A stretch of 64,000 bases of DNA from Nomia melanderi. Lineage: Eukaryota; Arthropoda; Insecta; Hymenoptera; Halictidae. The notes beneath the pieces are model-generated. The model saw only the letters and a program-made list of their open reading frames with translations, was not told the DNA's origin and ran no database searches. This document shows positions 39,174-50,993 of the stretch, one piece after another. Location of the stretch: contig NC_134999.1 in NCBI RefSeq assembly GCF_051020985.1, positions 9,796,001-9,860,000 on the forward strand, read 5' to 3'. The position numbers and the translations under genes were made by a program. Numbering within the stretch: position 1 is the first letter of the stretch; each line of letters opens with the position of its first letter.

Positions 39174-42100
39174 GTAAGGACTCTCTCGCGACTGAGTGGC
39201 TATTGACGGAGAGGCGAACTAGAGCGGAGCTTCTGGGCTGAGTTTTTGTTTTTAAATTGTTGGCTGGGTGGCTATGGGTTGGAGTGTTGTTTGGCGAGAT
39301 GTAGGTTTCGGGTTATTTAGAGGTTGGTTCGGACATGAGTTTTGAAAGGGTTGGGACATTTGAGATGAATTCATGTTTAGAAGAATAGAAGAGTCCGTTG
39401 GATACGTTTTGCTTCTTGATAGTTTGAGGTTTACGGATATTTGAAAGCCTTTTAATGGTTATTGAAATTGTTGTTTATTGGTGTTTATGAAACATTGAAA
39501 GAATTAATAGGTTTTAAATATGAAAAAGGAATCGATGTATGTATAAACTGTATTTTTCAAAATCAATTTTACGTGTATGAGTTCATTGAACACTACCGGT
39601 ATTTGACGGTATCTTTCTTTGTGATTCTCGGATAGTTAAAGTAAACTTGTTATGGTACTATGTTTAGTTATACGATTAAAGTAATGTTAGGAAATGGAAA
39701 ATGTATCTGTTGAGTATGATCTTCGATGACTTGTTTCGAATAAGTGATTAGATTAATTAAGACACTGTGCAATGACCCTTTGAAAAGAATTATGTTAAGT
39801 CCATTGTGGTTCATTGTTTAATTTCATATTTGAAGTAAAGCTCGGAAAGGAGCAGCATCGTATATCAATTGGAATTTTTTAATACTTACCTTAAACAGAC
39901 GGGTGGCAGGATAAATTGAAACACCGGGTAGATGTAGATGTCTGACAAGAACTAACTTTACGCCCTGTAACATCGTATCAGTCTCCTGGTGACGATTTCG
40001 AACTGCATCTGCTGTTTTTTCAAGCCAAAAGGAGAAACTGTTATCCTATTGCCAATCGAATGAACATAAAACTACAATGAACGTAAAATTGCATGCCCTT
40101 TAAGAAAAAAATTGTTGACAAAATGTTTTTGACTTGCTTAATTTAGAAAATACAAGGGAATGAGTTCAATTAATTCAGTTACGCTTCTTGATCCAGCTAC
40201 GCGTTTTAAGAAATGTTAAAAAAAAAGGGACATATATAGAAAACTGTGTCAATGTGCAAATCTCAGAACCAATTAAAGAGGAACTATTCGAATTCTTTGA
40301 ATTCTTTAACGAAGTACAGTACAAATTATTCAGGAACTGAATCGAGTAACATAATATTCGTTTGCATTCTAAAGTCACGCTCCAAAAATCTATCTACATA
40401 AACTTTATTTATCATAAAAAAATACGAACATCATTTAGCTAACATAAGACGATAGTAAAACAGAAATAATGAAAAGTACATTTTTTAATTGAATTTCTAA
40501 TATTATCATTAATTACGAGAAATAAAAATATTCGAATAACAAAATACCGTATTTGTATCCTCATAAAAATCCATTTGCAATTGGTATAAAGATTATTTCG
40601 TCTTTTGCTAAATTCATTCATATTTAATGCTTATTTATAAAGAAATAATAATAATCTTCGTCAGTTCAACATTTATACATGTTTTAAGTATAGCGCAATA
40701 AATAAGTCTTCGACCATATTATCATTCAAATATTTTTGTTGAAGAATATAGTTTTACTTCTATTCATACTAATTTTAGAAATATTATTTACCCATAAATC
40801 CTTATAATTTTCTTCAACCCCATCGATAGTAAATATAATTGAATTTGAGACCACGTCCCAATAGATTGGTGGCTACCACAAGCCGCAAATCAACGAGGTT
40901 GGGAAAAGGAATTTGGTAGTAGAAACGATCGAACGAACATTACATATCGGCAAGTTAATGGATCGAGGATAGGGAATTGCGTACGGTCAATCGAAGTAAC
41001 TAGCAAACGTTCACGTTGTTTTGCTGGTGAAGCAATCTACAGACGGAATGATATCGATTTACAAGGGACAAACACATACCTGGGTCAAGTAAAATATTGT
41101 TTTATAGTATATTAGAGTCATAGGAAAATTGGAGTGATCTTCTTGGTTATAGAGACATTCATTTGAATAGCGGCCGCGAGCAGAAAGTTTAGACGAGTAA
41201 TATTTCTAAAATTAGAAGCAATATACATCAGATAAAACGATATTAAACAGAAAACGATATCCCTGTAAAGAAGGTATTTATTCCAGTAATTTAAAAACCA
41301 GAAAAACAAATGTTCTAATATGTTTGATACTTGTATTTGAAATATTCGTTGCAAGTAAAAGTAAATTGAGAAAAGGAACGGTATAACTCAAAAAAGTTTT
41401 CTATTAAAAGCTAACAATTGCCGATTCATATTAATATTAATGATTTCCAATTGTTAACTAACAATCGGTGATTATCGTCCAATGTGAACAATTAGCGAAT
41501 GAATCATAATTTTATCAATAACTCAATCATTTTTAGGTAGATCTTTAATGATTTGATTCTTCCGTACACAAGCATTAAGCGATCAATCACTCAAAGAAAA
41601 AAATTCTAATCGATTGACACACGTTGCTGAATAACACATTTACTGCTCACTACGTGAAACACTATTTTCTCTGCACTGTTCGCGAAGCATTCGAAGTGGA
41701 AAGGAATATCAGCTCTAACCAGCAATTTAAGAAAGGTTTCTAGTCCTGACTAGCGGCTGCGTGGCCGCAGAGGAAAATCGGTGCATCTCGCGACTAAAAA
41801 GGAAACCGACGTGACACTCGCGGTGAAACCAGAATTCCTGCGGTCGTAGGAAAATGGTGTAATTCACAGCCATGGGAAAATTCGCGGCCCATTGTTCGAG
41901 GAAAGAAAGAAAAAAAATGATTCTTTCGAAAACCGTTGTTTAACCGCCTAAATCTGCCCCATAATTTCACAGTTCCAAAGGGAAACCGGGGCAAACCTGA
42001 ATTTTTCATGTGATGAACAAGTGTGACGAAAGAAAAATTGAAATTAGACACTTAACAGGACATAAAATAGGAGACTATTAATAAGGATAAGTGAAGGGAG

Positions 42101-43597
42101 TTATTAAAGGCATCCATTATGACGGCAGCGATGCGCTGAAAAATTAGCGATGCTCGTTGGCGAAAGAAAAGCAAATAGGTATTTGTATGTATGTGCGTAC
42201 GCACGCGTGTGTATGTATGTATACGTGTGTACATGTCAGCGCGCGGTTCGTTGCGCGAGTGTCTATATGCACGTACAGCAAAAATGTTGCACGACGGCTT
42301 TTAAGTTCTCCACCGAGTAGAACGAGTTAACTCGTCCTTTACGAGAACCGCTTGTACAGTGAAGTTTGCACTTTTACGAGGATAACACTTTATCATGGCC
42401 TGTTGACGAGTTTATTTTGAATTTTCTAGTCTTGTGGAGCGAGGCCGAGTCGCGGCCTGGAAAAAAAATAGACGAGCGTTCCACTGTAAAAGTGCCGGGG
42501 CTCGGAGGGATCTCGCTTTTTCTTTGGGCATTAATATGCAAATCGCCGACTGTTTATCGCGAACACGTTGCACATTCAAATATCAGGCTTATCTTGCACG
42601 TAAGGGTATTTTTATCCCCGTAACAACGCTAGATGCGACGATACGTTTTTATTGCATTTTTCCTCTTTTACTGCTTCCTTTTTCTTGTTACTAAGTAACG
42701 CGAGCGCAGGCGTCGTAGATTTTTGCATCTGGTTCCCAGATAATGTTAACGCGCGATTTTATATGTGCTCACGTATAGAGAGGGACGTGTGAATCGGACA
42801 CTTTACTGGCTTCGCTCTTTATTAGGCAACAGTTGCAACATCTTTTTTCTCGTCGTTGGTTTTTTGGTTTCGTGAGATTGTAAGGTCACTGTCGACGACC
42901 TAGTATCATACTTTTTCAATTGAAAACTGCGTATGGTGTGGTCATAGGTCTTGAAATTCACAATTGGTGCTAACGACACAGCACACTGTGCTTTTATGAT
43001 TCTAACGGCTGTACATTTTGTGCCACTCGTGCCTTTGTAGTTTAAACTCGAACGCTAATATGTAAAGAGGAATTAGTTTTGGGACGTTTGTAAATATACA
43101 GTTTTAATGAATCGTTTTCATTGAGTGTTAAGTAAAAGTTCTTGGGAAATTATATTTTGATAGCGGTAGAAATATGAGGTCGTTATCTTATCTAAGCAAT
43201 ATGAATAAAATTATTAAAATATTTTTATATTATGTTATGTTAATGTTATCATTGCTCGTACCACTTTAAAAAATAATTGAAATTACAAAACGACCCGCAT
43301 TCTAGTTTGAAGGTAAACTTTGAAGGTAATATCATTGGTATTATTTGAAAGAATATATTTAAATTTCAGATTGCTCAATTAAGAAGTTCTCTCACTTTTT
43401 ATTAACCTCAGCTGAAATAATTTGTTCGAATGCTATAGTCTTAAGTAATCTGTTAGTTTCCAAAATAATTCTTTCCATTAAATAAGTATTAGTTTTTTTC
43501 TTCTTTAGAAATCTGTATGAATCAAACCACATCAAATTCGACTGCAAAAATCTAACAGAACCCTCTTAAAACTCCATATTCTTAAAAAGTAAAATAA
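39174..43597. other. Noncoding DNA (possible large intron)
   Basis: If the 38-39 kb block is the first exon of the CABIT gene, this is the start of a ~14.4 kb intron. It is AT-rich, with GC-rich patches at about 41750-41900 and 42240-42560. A TG/TA-rich microsatellite-like tract (GTATGTATG and ACGTGTGTACATG words) lies at 42180-42236. No exons were recognised. Confidence 0.4.
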
Positions 43598-43800
43598 AAA
43601 CCAATTTTGATCATCAACATCTTTAAAGATATGTAACAAGAACAGATTTTCGATCACAACAACTTTTTAAGAAATCAAAAGGAACATTAATTTTCGATCA
43701 TCGTGACTTTTTAAAAAGTCATAAAAATAGCAGCTTCTTGAAAAGTTGCAACAAAAATCGATTTTCGATCCAAATAACTTTTCGAAAAAACATAAAGGAC
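43598..43800. repeat. Degenerate tandem repeat, ~45-60 base units
   Basis: Four diverged units share the pattern AA..GATTTTCGATCA..., then ACTTTTTAA and a ...ATAAAAG tail. They start near 43599, 43640, 43683 and 43755. Spacing is irregular because of indels. Confidence 0.65.
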
Positions 43801-44135
43801 CCAAGGACTCTTGCTCGAACGTGCACGGTCGCGAAACGATCGATCCGGATTAAAAGTCCCGCGATCCCTCGAACGGTGGCTCCGTTCTCACGGAACTCGG
43901 CTCGAAAAATATCAAAAGCATCGCGCGCGTGCACGATCATAAATTCAGACGGCTTCGGCATCTGAAAATAACATTATATACCGTTTTCTTTCTCGCCTCC
44001 GCGTTCTCGTTAATTACGATCGCGGATTTACAAGAAAGTAAGACGCGCGCCGACTTTCCTGCCCTCCGCGGTTAATTAAAATCAGTTCGGTCAGTTCCGC
44101 GTGGTTCCACGACAAATTACGCCAGGAACGCGAGT
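43801..44135. other. GC-rich patch left of the inserted TIR element
   Basis: GC- and CpG-rich sequence that resumes after 45081. The AT-rich 946-base element between appears to have split it. Confidence 0.5.
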
Positions 44136-45081
44136 GGAGCCTTTTGACGAAAAGCTGGACAAAATTTATAATTTCATAGGATTTTCATAAAAATTGGTGT
44201 ACTCCTCTTTGGAGTTGCTAAATTCGAATATTGTATCAAAAATATCAAATACGAAATGGCAGATTACATTACTGATATAAACAAAATTTTTAAGTAAATT
44301 TGTGTAAAAATTGATTGTTTTTCAACTTTTAATAAAATTTATGCAATTAAAACATCGAATTTAATAGAGCGATGTTAATTTGAAAACGTTTTTGGAATGA
44401 TAGTTTACTTTTAAAAGTATTATTGAACTAACCGTCCTAGACCGAAGCTTTGTCAAGTTATAATTACGAAGATACTATTAAGTAAATTTATATCAATGAT
44501 TTAGCTAAGTTTCCTTATTTTATATTAAGTTTTTACAAATACATTAACCTTACTAATGGCAGAGATATCGTTAATATGATTTAATAGAGCAGACTGTATA
44601 TACTCCTCAGTGGCACTTTAAATTTAAATAGCTCAAATTGGTGCAATAATGTGCAAATTTTCAAAATTTGTCCGAACGTGATATTCTGTGACCTCACCCT
44701 TGTTTTCCTTCCAGTTTATTAAAACTTGACTAAGCTTTATGGTACATTGAGATAGGAATTACAAGGGTAAGTTCAAGGATATTTTACTTTATTTGTATGG
44801 CTAATGTATGCGTATGTCATCCATTTTAAGAGTCAAGTGTTGTAAATAAGAAATTTGGGAAGAGAAATTATCTACGGCACATTAAAGATGCTCTAATTTT
44901 CGAGACATTAAGAAGCTTGAAATCTCGTCAACTTTGACGGTCTCAGTAACCAATCAATATATTTAAAAATTTTAAATAATATTATATACACTGAAGTGTG
45001 TTCAATAAATCTACTGCTGAAAAAAAACGCTGATATATCCTCGAAGGTTTAATTTTAGCCATTTTTTCGTCAAAAGGCACC
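44136..45081. mobile_element. 946-base noncoding element with terminal inverted repeats
   Basis: The left end GGAGCCTTTTGACGAAAA is mirrored by the right end, whose reverse complement begins GGTGCCTTTTGACGAAAA. Weaker matching continues for about 12 more bases (TGG..AAAATT). The triplet AGT precedes the left end (44133-44135) and follows the right end (45082-45084), consistent with a 3-bp target duplication. The interior is AT-rich, unlike the GC-rich flanks, and has no transposase ORF. Three-base duplications occur in PIF/Harbinger and CACTA elements, but the superfamily cannot be fixed. Confidence 0.7.
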
Positions 45082-45800
45082 AGTGCGCACCGTTACACGG
45101 AACACGTCGAACGTTTTCCAGGCCGGCGTGCTCGCCGCTAACGGGCGAATTGCTAAATCTGAAACTTTCACTCGTCCGCCGACGTATCGCGTGCTCACAA
45201 CGAAAAAGTTTCGTTCTCTTTATCGTTCGTTATCGCCTTCGTATCGCGATTTTATTCGTCGCGTTCGGGCCGGTTGCGAGAAGCGATCTCTTGATCCTGA
45301 AGAGGAGAAGTACTACTTGTAGAAACGGATTCAGTATCGTTAAACTGTAGCAAGGTATAATCGTGAGAAACAGGCGCGCTAAAAGGAAACAAGAATCGAT
45401 TGTTGCTTAACCAAGGACGTTCACACGTCCTCCCGCAGTAGGATGCAATAGCGGGTCAAACGTACGAAGTTTAGGTTGCGAGTCGGCTACGGATGCTCTC
45501 TTTCGCAATTTCCAGTTTCTTCAAGAGGAATTTGGGGAGATTTGTAAAATCCTTAATTATCCTGTTTAACAATGAAACTTCGATGTCTAAAAAATATCTA
45601 AGTATTCTAGAAGATGTTAATTGTTGAGTGCAAATTATATTTAAATAAATTCGTATATTTTAGAAATAACAATTAAGAATTATTCTTTTTATGAAGGGAA
45701 CTTTAACAGAGCAGCAGTAATATAAATATTGTTATGAATTTCATTATAATATAGATTTTAAAATTGACTGGAGATGAGAATTATTAATCTAAGTATTATA
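45082..45800. other. GC-rich patch followed by AT-rich spacer
   Basis: 45082-45530 is GC-richer with short open frames lacking motifs. AT-rich DNA follows up to the mariner insertion. Confidence 0.4.
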
Positions 45801-47081
45801 TTAGGTTGGTGCGTATGAAATGTCGGATTTTTAAGTGAATATATAAAACTGCATATCTTTTTTCAAAAGCTGTTTATTTAATTAAAATATGCTCCATTTG
45901 CTTCAATACACTTTTCCCAACGAGATTTTAATGCATAAATGCCTGCCTTAAAGAAACTCTGATCTTTAGAATCAATAAACTCTGATATGGAATTTTTCAG
46001 GCTGTCTTCATTTTCATACTATTTAGCCCGTAAAAACTGTCCTAAATGTTTAAAAAAATGGAAGTCGGTTAGCGAAAGATCCGTTGAATAAGCTGGGTGT
46101 TGCAAAATTTCATATTTTAATTCGTTTAATTTCGCAATTGTTTTGTACGACGTATGCGGCCGAGCGTTGTCGTGGAGAAGTATTGGGCCATGCAGATTAA
46201 CAAGTGATGGGCGTATAATTTTCAATTTTTCATGAATTTCATCAATGTAGTACTTTTCGGTTGTAATTGTCTCCCCAGTTCGAAGGAATGAGTAATGAAT
46301 TACTCCGGTCACATTCCACCAAACAGTTATTAAAATTTTGCGTGGATGAAGTGATGGCTTTGGAGTATGAGCACAAGCCTCATCCCTATCAAGCCACCGA
46401 GCACACCTTTTCCTATTGTCGTAAAGAACCCATTTTTCATCACAAGTAATAATCCGATCGAAAAATGGCACACGATGAAATCGGGTTAGTAATGATGAGC
46501 ATACGTTCAACCGATTGAGCTTATTTCGCTCGGTTAGTTCGTGCGGTACCCACTTATATATTTTTTTCACCTTGCCAATTTCAGAAAGGTGTCGCAATAT
46601 TGTTGTATGGTCAACTTTCATTCTGGTAGCAAGTTCCCTTGTAGATACAGTTGGATTCGTTTCCACCAATGCTTTCAGAGCATCATTTTTCACAGACGTT
46701 TTGGGTCTTCCACGTGGTTCATTTTGTAGGGAATAATCACCAGACCGAAAATTTTCAAACCAACGCTGCACTTTTTGATCGTTAACAGTATTTTCCTCAA
46801 ATGCCTGATTTATATTGCGTGCAGCTTTTGCAGCATTATTATCAAGTTTATACTCATATAAAAAAATTGTAGGAATTTCGGTTGAATTCATGTCGGTATA
46901 AAATTCAAAACAAATAACAAAAGGGGACACTTTTGAGAAAATTTTCTTTGTTGAAATATGACTCTCACAATGGACAGTACGACTATAAATGAGGTTATGC
47001 CAAAAACGAAAGCATAACGAAAACAGGGAGACCAACGTTTACATGTAAAGAGAAGCCGACATTTCATATGCACCAACCTAA
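45801..47081 (-). mobile_element. Mariner element, cecropia-type, nearly complete
   Basis: The element is 1281 bases long, the usual size for mariner. Its ends are inverted repeats beginning TTAGGTTGGTGC, which match over the first 26 bases with one mismatch (position 13, G versus A). It is flanked by TA at 45799-45800 and 47082-47083, the Tc1/mariner target duplication. It carries one transposase gene on the minus strand, interrupted by a single stop. The terminal sequence and the protein resemble the Hsmar1/cecropia subgroup. The well-kept ends and reading frame suggest a fairly recent insertion compared with the LINE at 13-18 kb. Confidence 0.97.
45878..46891 (-). pseudogene. Mariner transposase with one premature stop
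   Basis: Cut-and-paste transposase; acts in the nucleus on the element's own inverted repeats. I take the start at Met 46891 (MNSTEIPTIFLYEYK), because it aligns with family N-termini; the frame is open further upstream, but those residues are unlike mariner. The frame contains an N-terminal paired-type helix-turn-helix region (about residues 5-105, ending GKVKKIYK), the WVPHEL motif (114-119), and the catalytic triad Asp151 (TCDEKW), Asp241 (HDNARPH) and Asp276 (LSLTD) with exactly 34 residues between the last two, the mariner D,D34D signature. The usual SPDLSPTD reads STDLSLTD. A TAG at 46021-46019 ends the protein after residue 290. The frame then continues intact for 46 codons to a family-typical tail (RWEKCIEANGAYFN). 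There are no frameshifts. The product is probably inactive. Confidence 0.95.
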
Positions 47082-47293
47082 TAATAGTAGCATCTAATAA
47101 ATGTAAAATGCAATTATTATTTGGTTCATCTTTTCTTTATTTCCGATCGCCTCTCCCAATTATTTCGTAGTATGTAGTTATATTTAATGTAGTTTAAGAT
47201 GACATATATACTCGTCAAACGGTGTTAATTGGTTCAAAATACTGTTTCGACTGCCTAGGAATCTTGCCGAGTGTTTACTTGGCAGTCAAAGTG
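47082..47293. other. Short spacer between the mariner and a TTAA element
   Basis: AT-rich sequence. It contains the TTTAAGATGACATATATACT phrase shared with 38137. Confidence 0.4.
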
Positions 47294-47543
47294 TTGACCC
47301 TTTGTACTCCTATGTCGAGCGTGACTCGACATCAGTTTTATTCATAGGTATGTTTCTTTATCAAGATATTTTTCAAATAGATTATATTATTACGTTATTT
47401 TCAATATTATTAGTGAAAAGAATCGTTTAAACTGCTCTCTACAAACTAAGTATTTTTCAAACGTATTTCAAATAAAATAATGATAATAATACAGAGTTAT
47501 CGATGAAAATATGTAAAAAGAAATTCGGGGTGCAAGGGATTAA
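47294..47543. mobile_element. TTAA-type miniature element, family 1
   Basis: TTGA (a decayed TTAA) at 47294 is followed by CCCTTTGTACTCCTATGTCG. The right end, in reverse complement, is TTAA then TCCCTTGCACCCCG. A GTCGAGCGTGACTCGAC hairpin lies just inside the left end. No coding capacity. Confidence 0.6.
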
Positions 47544-48931
47544 TGTCCGAAATGGAACGGATTAAAAGATATAGCACCGTGTTCACATCGGTCGCCAAGT
47601 GTTAATTGGAGAGGAGCGTACGTCTCCGCGTAATTAATTTCTTTCGTGCTCCATAGCAATTTCACCGGGGAAGCGGCGCACGCCAGCGATTACGCGTGTT
47701 ACAGATGACAGACACCCGGCCGATTACACCGGTCCCGGCAATACCAAAAAAGGAACGTGCCGGAAAGTGAAATGGCTCGCGAAGTCGATTTCGCGAGAAC
47801 GAAAGTGTTTCGAAAGTTTCGCTGATCGGGACCGGCCGCACGCCGCCACTAGAAAAAGTCCTTTGTCGGCAACGAATTTGGAACGGCCGTGAGAGATTTT
47901 TGTATATCGAGGAATGATATATGCCGAAATTAATCAAAATTGAATTAATATTCATTTTAAATATATATCCGAATTTTCTGACAGTTCTATTTACATATTT
48001 CATGATGATAATAATCAACGATGGACTGATGTTTTACATTAGTAACGCTCCACGTGTATAATACGTATTAAAATTTATGTAAAATTATCATTGATAAATC
48101 GTAATGAGTATTTCCTTTTCACTTAAACGTTAATATTTATTATAAACTTAACTATTTAGTTTTGTATTATTTCGAATATTGCATTTATTAATGCATAGTC
48201 TCTCTTTCGTTTTGAAATTTCATTGTAGTCGGTCAGTAATGAAGGAAAATGTAACAAAAGTATTTAAACTATAATATGTTATCTATGTCTCAATAGTTTA
48301 AGTAAATACTTATACATGACGGATCATGCGTGTCCTCATTCCGAGTGACTGGTCATAGAATTACATTTGTGTAATAAACGGGTTAATTCTCAGATAAAAA
48401 GAAAACTCCGAATCTCACGATCTCGTATACAAAATCGAAGTTCCTAAAACACCGGATCGCGTATGCGGGGACAGAAGCTAACCGGCGCGTATCCCCGTAA
48501 CGGAATACAAAGCGTTTGACCAGACCCAATCGGCATACCGAATCACCATACCCGTGGAACAAAGCCCGCGCGCCATTTTCGTCAGCGAGTAAGTAGTAAA
48601 TACCGGTACAGTAGAGATGCGCGAGAACCTGAGAATATAGGATCTTAATATTAAAATATTCTATCTATATTTTTTATTAATTATATTCTGTTCTAGTTAT
48701 TATCTACTATTATGTTGGATAAAGAATAAAGTTGCATTTTTAAATGAAGAAAAAGATTTCTCAGATAAATAGAATATGTCGATACAAGACAAAACAAACT
48801 GTTGGAAAGAAAAGCTGGTATAAGTTTTAGAAATACATATTTATTTCATGTAGCAAAACAAAGGAATAATAATAATAATGACATTTCATAAAACAAAAGT
48901 ACATTTTATTCCGTGTTACTGGCTGATTGTT
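47544..48931. other. Noncoding DNA with GC-rich patches
   Basis: GC-rich patches at about 47580-47900 and 48400-48610; the rest is AT-rich. The 118-codon minus frame 47662-48018 has no motif. Confidence 0.4.
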
Positions 48932-49050
48932 ATTGGCTGATTCGGTAAACGTAGATTGCAAATGAAACAGAATTCAACAACTTCTCATTTTTATATCACT
49001 TTGTCGTATTCTGTTTCACTTGCAATCTTCGTTTATGCGAATCAGTCAAT
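48932..49050. repeat. 119-base hairpin with ~44-base arms
   Basis: The left arm starts ATTGGCTGATTCGGTAAACG (48932). The right arm, in reverse complement, starts ATTGACTGATTCGCATAAAC (from 49050). The arms match over about 44 bases with roughly five differences and close around a ~30-base loop. It could be a tiny foldback element or a transcribed hairpin; I recognise no known microRNA in it. Confidence 0.75.
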
Positions 49051-49202
49051 AACAAAAGCAGCCGAAACCGAGGAGTTAACGTTCGTCAAGAGTAGACGTG
49101 TCCCCTTGCCGCACTTGCCTCTCCAGTTCGAGGGACAAGTTACGAAACGTCGTTGGAGGACAATACATTTCGCCTTTCACGTTAGCTTCATCGGCCATAG
49201 GT

Positions 49203-49454
49203 TTAACCCCTTGCTCTATAGTGTCGTTTCAGACTCCTGATGAAGATTTCGAATAGAATGTAACAAATATAAAGATTACTCAGTTCGTTTGAATTCAAAT
49301 GAAATATTATTCCTTTGTTATCAATGATTATGCTTTGGAGCAAACGTTAACAGAGGGTATACTCAAAATTTTTTACGTATTTTCAATAAATTATTAATAA
49401 CAAAACAGTCAGATCGATCATAGTTCCGAAGTAAATCACATGGCAAGCGGTTAA
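49203..49454. mobile_element. TTAA-flanked miniature element, family 1
   Basis: TTAA at 49203-49206 precedes CCCCTTGCTCTATAGTG. The right end, in reverse complement, is TTAA then CCGCTTGCCATGTGATT. The interior (ATCAATGATTATGCTTTGGAG, then CAAACGTTAACA) aligns with 54695-54735 inside the 54594-55211 element. Its right TTAA is also the left TTAA of the next element. Confidence 0.75.
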
Positions 49455-49591
49455 AAATGCACAGGGGCAAGGGGACTCTTTCACTCACGACGCTCGGGCC
49501 TTGGCGCGCGCCAATAATGACCATGCGTCGAAAGCCGAGGCGACTCGAGCGTCGTGAGTAGAAGAGTCCCCTTGCCCTTGTCCACTTTTAA
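49451..49591. mobile_element. TTAA-flanked hairpin element sharing its left TTAA
   Basis: TTAA lies at 49451-49454 and 49588-49591. The arms are about 46 bases: GGGCAAGGGGACTCTT and ACTCACGACGCTCG on the left are mirrored on the right with about five differences, mostly transitions compatible with G-U pairing. The loop holds the perfect palindrome TTGGCGCGCGCCAA (49501-49514). No ORF. The arm sequence is partly echoed near 49098 (GTCCCCTTGCC). Confidence 0.8.
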
Positions 49592-50718
49592 ATCTAAGGC
49601 CGACGGAACTAACGTGAGAGGCGTATAGTATTTACTTGAATCTGATTCTATCGGAAACCTGACTCGACTCGATCGTCTGCTTCTTAACATTTTCGTGTTT
49701 CCGCACGCCTCCGCCATACAGCCACTGAATAAAATTTCCGCCGGGGAAACGAACGTGTCTCTACTCGCGTTACATTAGCGATGATCTTGACCCATGGGCA
49801 ATTAAACGATCATTATGCGGCGATTACACGAGTTCCAAGGCAAATAAGAGGCTCGAAGGTGGAAGGAGGGCTCCGGTCTCTCGGGTTTTACGGGCGAAGG
49901 AAGAGAAGAAACAGAAAAAGAAAAGTAGCCGGTCATGCGTATTCATGACCGGAACCGTGGATAATGCCCCGGAGTCTCCGCACATCATATCTTACACAGC
50001 TGGAATATTAATTCTTGTCATTCGTATGCAATGCGCGCGCGCGCGCCCCAGCCATCCAGCGAGGCTGCGGAATGGTACAGGTGCAAGTCACCGAGGGAAA
50101 CTGCATTTTTCCGTCGCGGCTGACTATTTCGCGTGAACACTCGTTCGCGCTCGGTACGGGGATTATTAGAATTTCATTTAGATCAATTAGATAATGATAG
50201 AGCTTATCGTGACTCGAAAGGAATCGGTGCACGCACCGGTAGTTTGAACTCCTTTGTTGGCCCGTCGGGGATGACGCGGTGATTAGATCGAATCCTGTAA
50301 TGGATTCTTTTCTGCAGCTAATTTGTTGCGGGGAACGGCAGATGTTAAACGGGACTCGCGATCGAGATTGTAATTTTATCGGGGGATTGAATGCTTCGCC
50401 GGGGTGAGCGTGCGTTATGTTTGAATCTTAAGTGACTACGATTCGTCTTTTTTTCGTGTTTCTTGTTCTCCTCTTGTGGATAATGCTCGTGATTGATGTT
50501 TGCCCGGGGTGTCTGCGGTTGAAACGACACGTGTCGTGCTTGTAAAACTTTCCGAGTCGAGTCTTAGATTTCGAATTTAGACGTGTAATGTAAATGTATC
50601 CTTTTATTGGAAGTATTCGTCACCTTTCATTTGTAAGTGTAATTTCTATTTTTATAATGATATCAATTGAACTTTGAAGACTTTGAATGATTATAATTAG
50701 TTTAAAAAATGTCGATTC
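49592..50718. other. GC-rich noncoding patch
   Basis: 49600-50560 is GC- and CpG-rich, with a (GC)n run at 50033-50046. Small ORFs lack motifs. No exon is recognised. Confidence 0.4.
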
Positions 50719-50993
50719 TTAACCTTGTGCTTAATCATTGTTCTGCAACTACGCCCATAATACGTTATTAAATTTTATTATTCATTCAATTTAATTTAAA
50801 CTTGTATTTAGACATTTAATTTTACACATTAAACTTCGTAAAACGCATCAATACGTAAAATATTTAAATAAAATAGCTTTATTCCTTAATTTAGGTATAT
50901 TTCCTCATTTTGTAGCTAGTTTCAAAATCGTCTATATCTGATTAGAAAATGTTGAATACATCTAGTGAAAAACTTTCAAACACAAGGGGTAAA
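50719..50993. mobile_element. TTAA-type miniature element, family 1
   Basis: TTAA at 50719-50722 precedes CCTTGTGCTTAATCATTG. The right end, in reverse complement, is CCCCTTGTGTTTGAAAG with the TTAA decayed to TAAA. The interior aligns with 36840-36890. No coding capacity. Confidence 0.65.

Noticed and set aside
46267..46736. Plus-strand ORFs across the mariner
   Set aside because: They are shadows of the minus-strand transposase.
46892..47035. 48 extra residues upstream of the mariner transposase start
   Set aside because: The frame is open, but the residues do not resemble any mariner N-terminus, whereas the family alignment begins at Met 46891.
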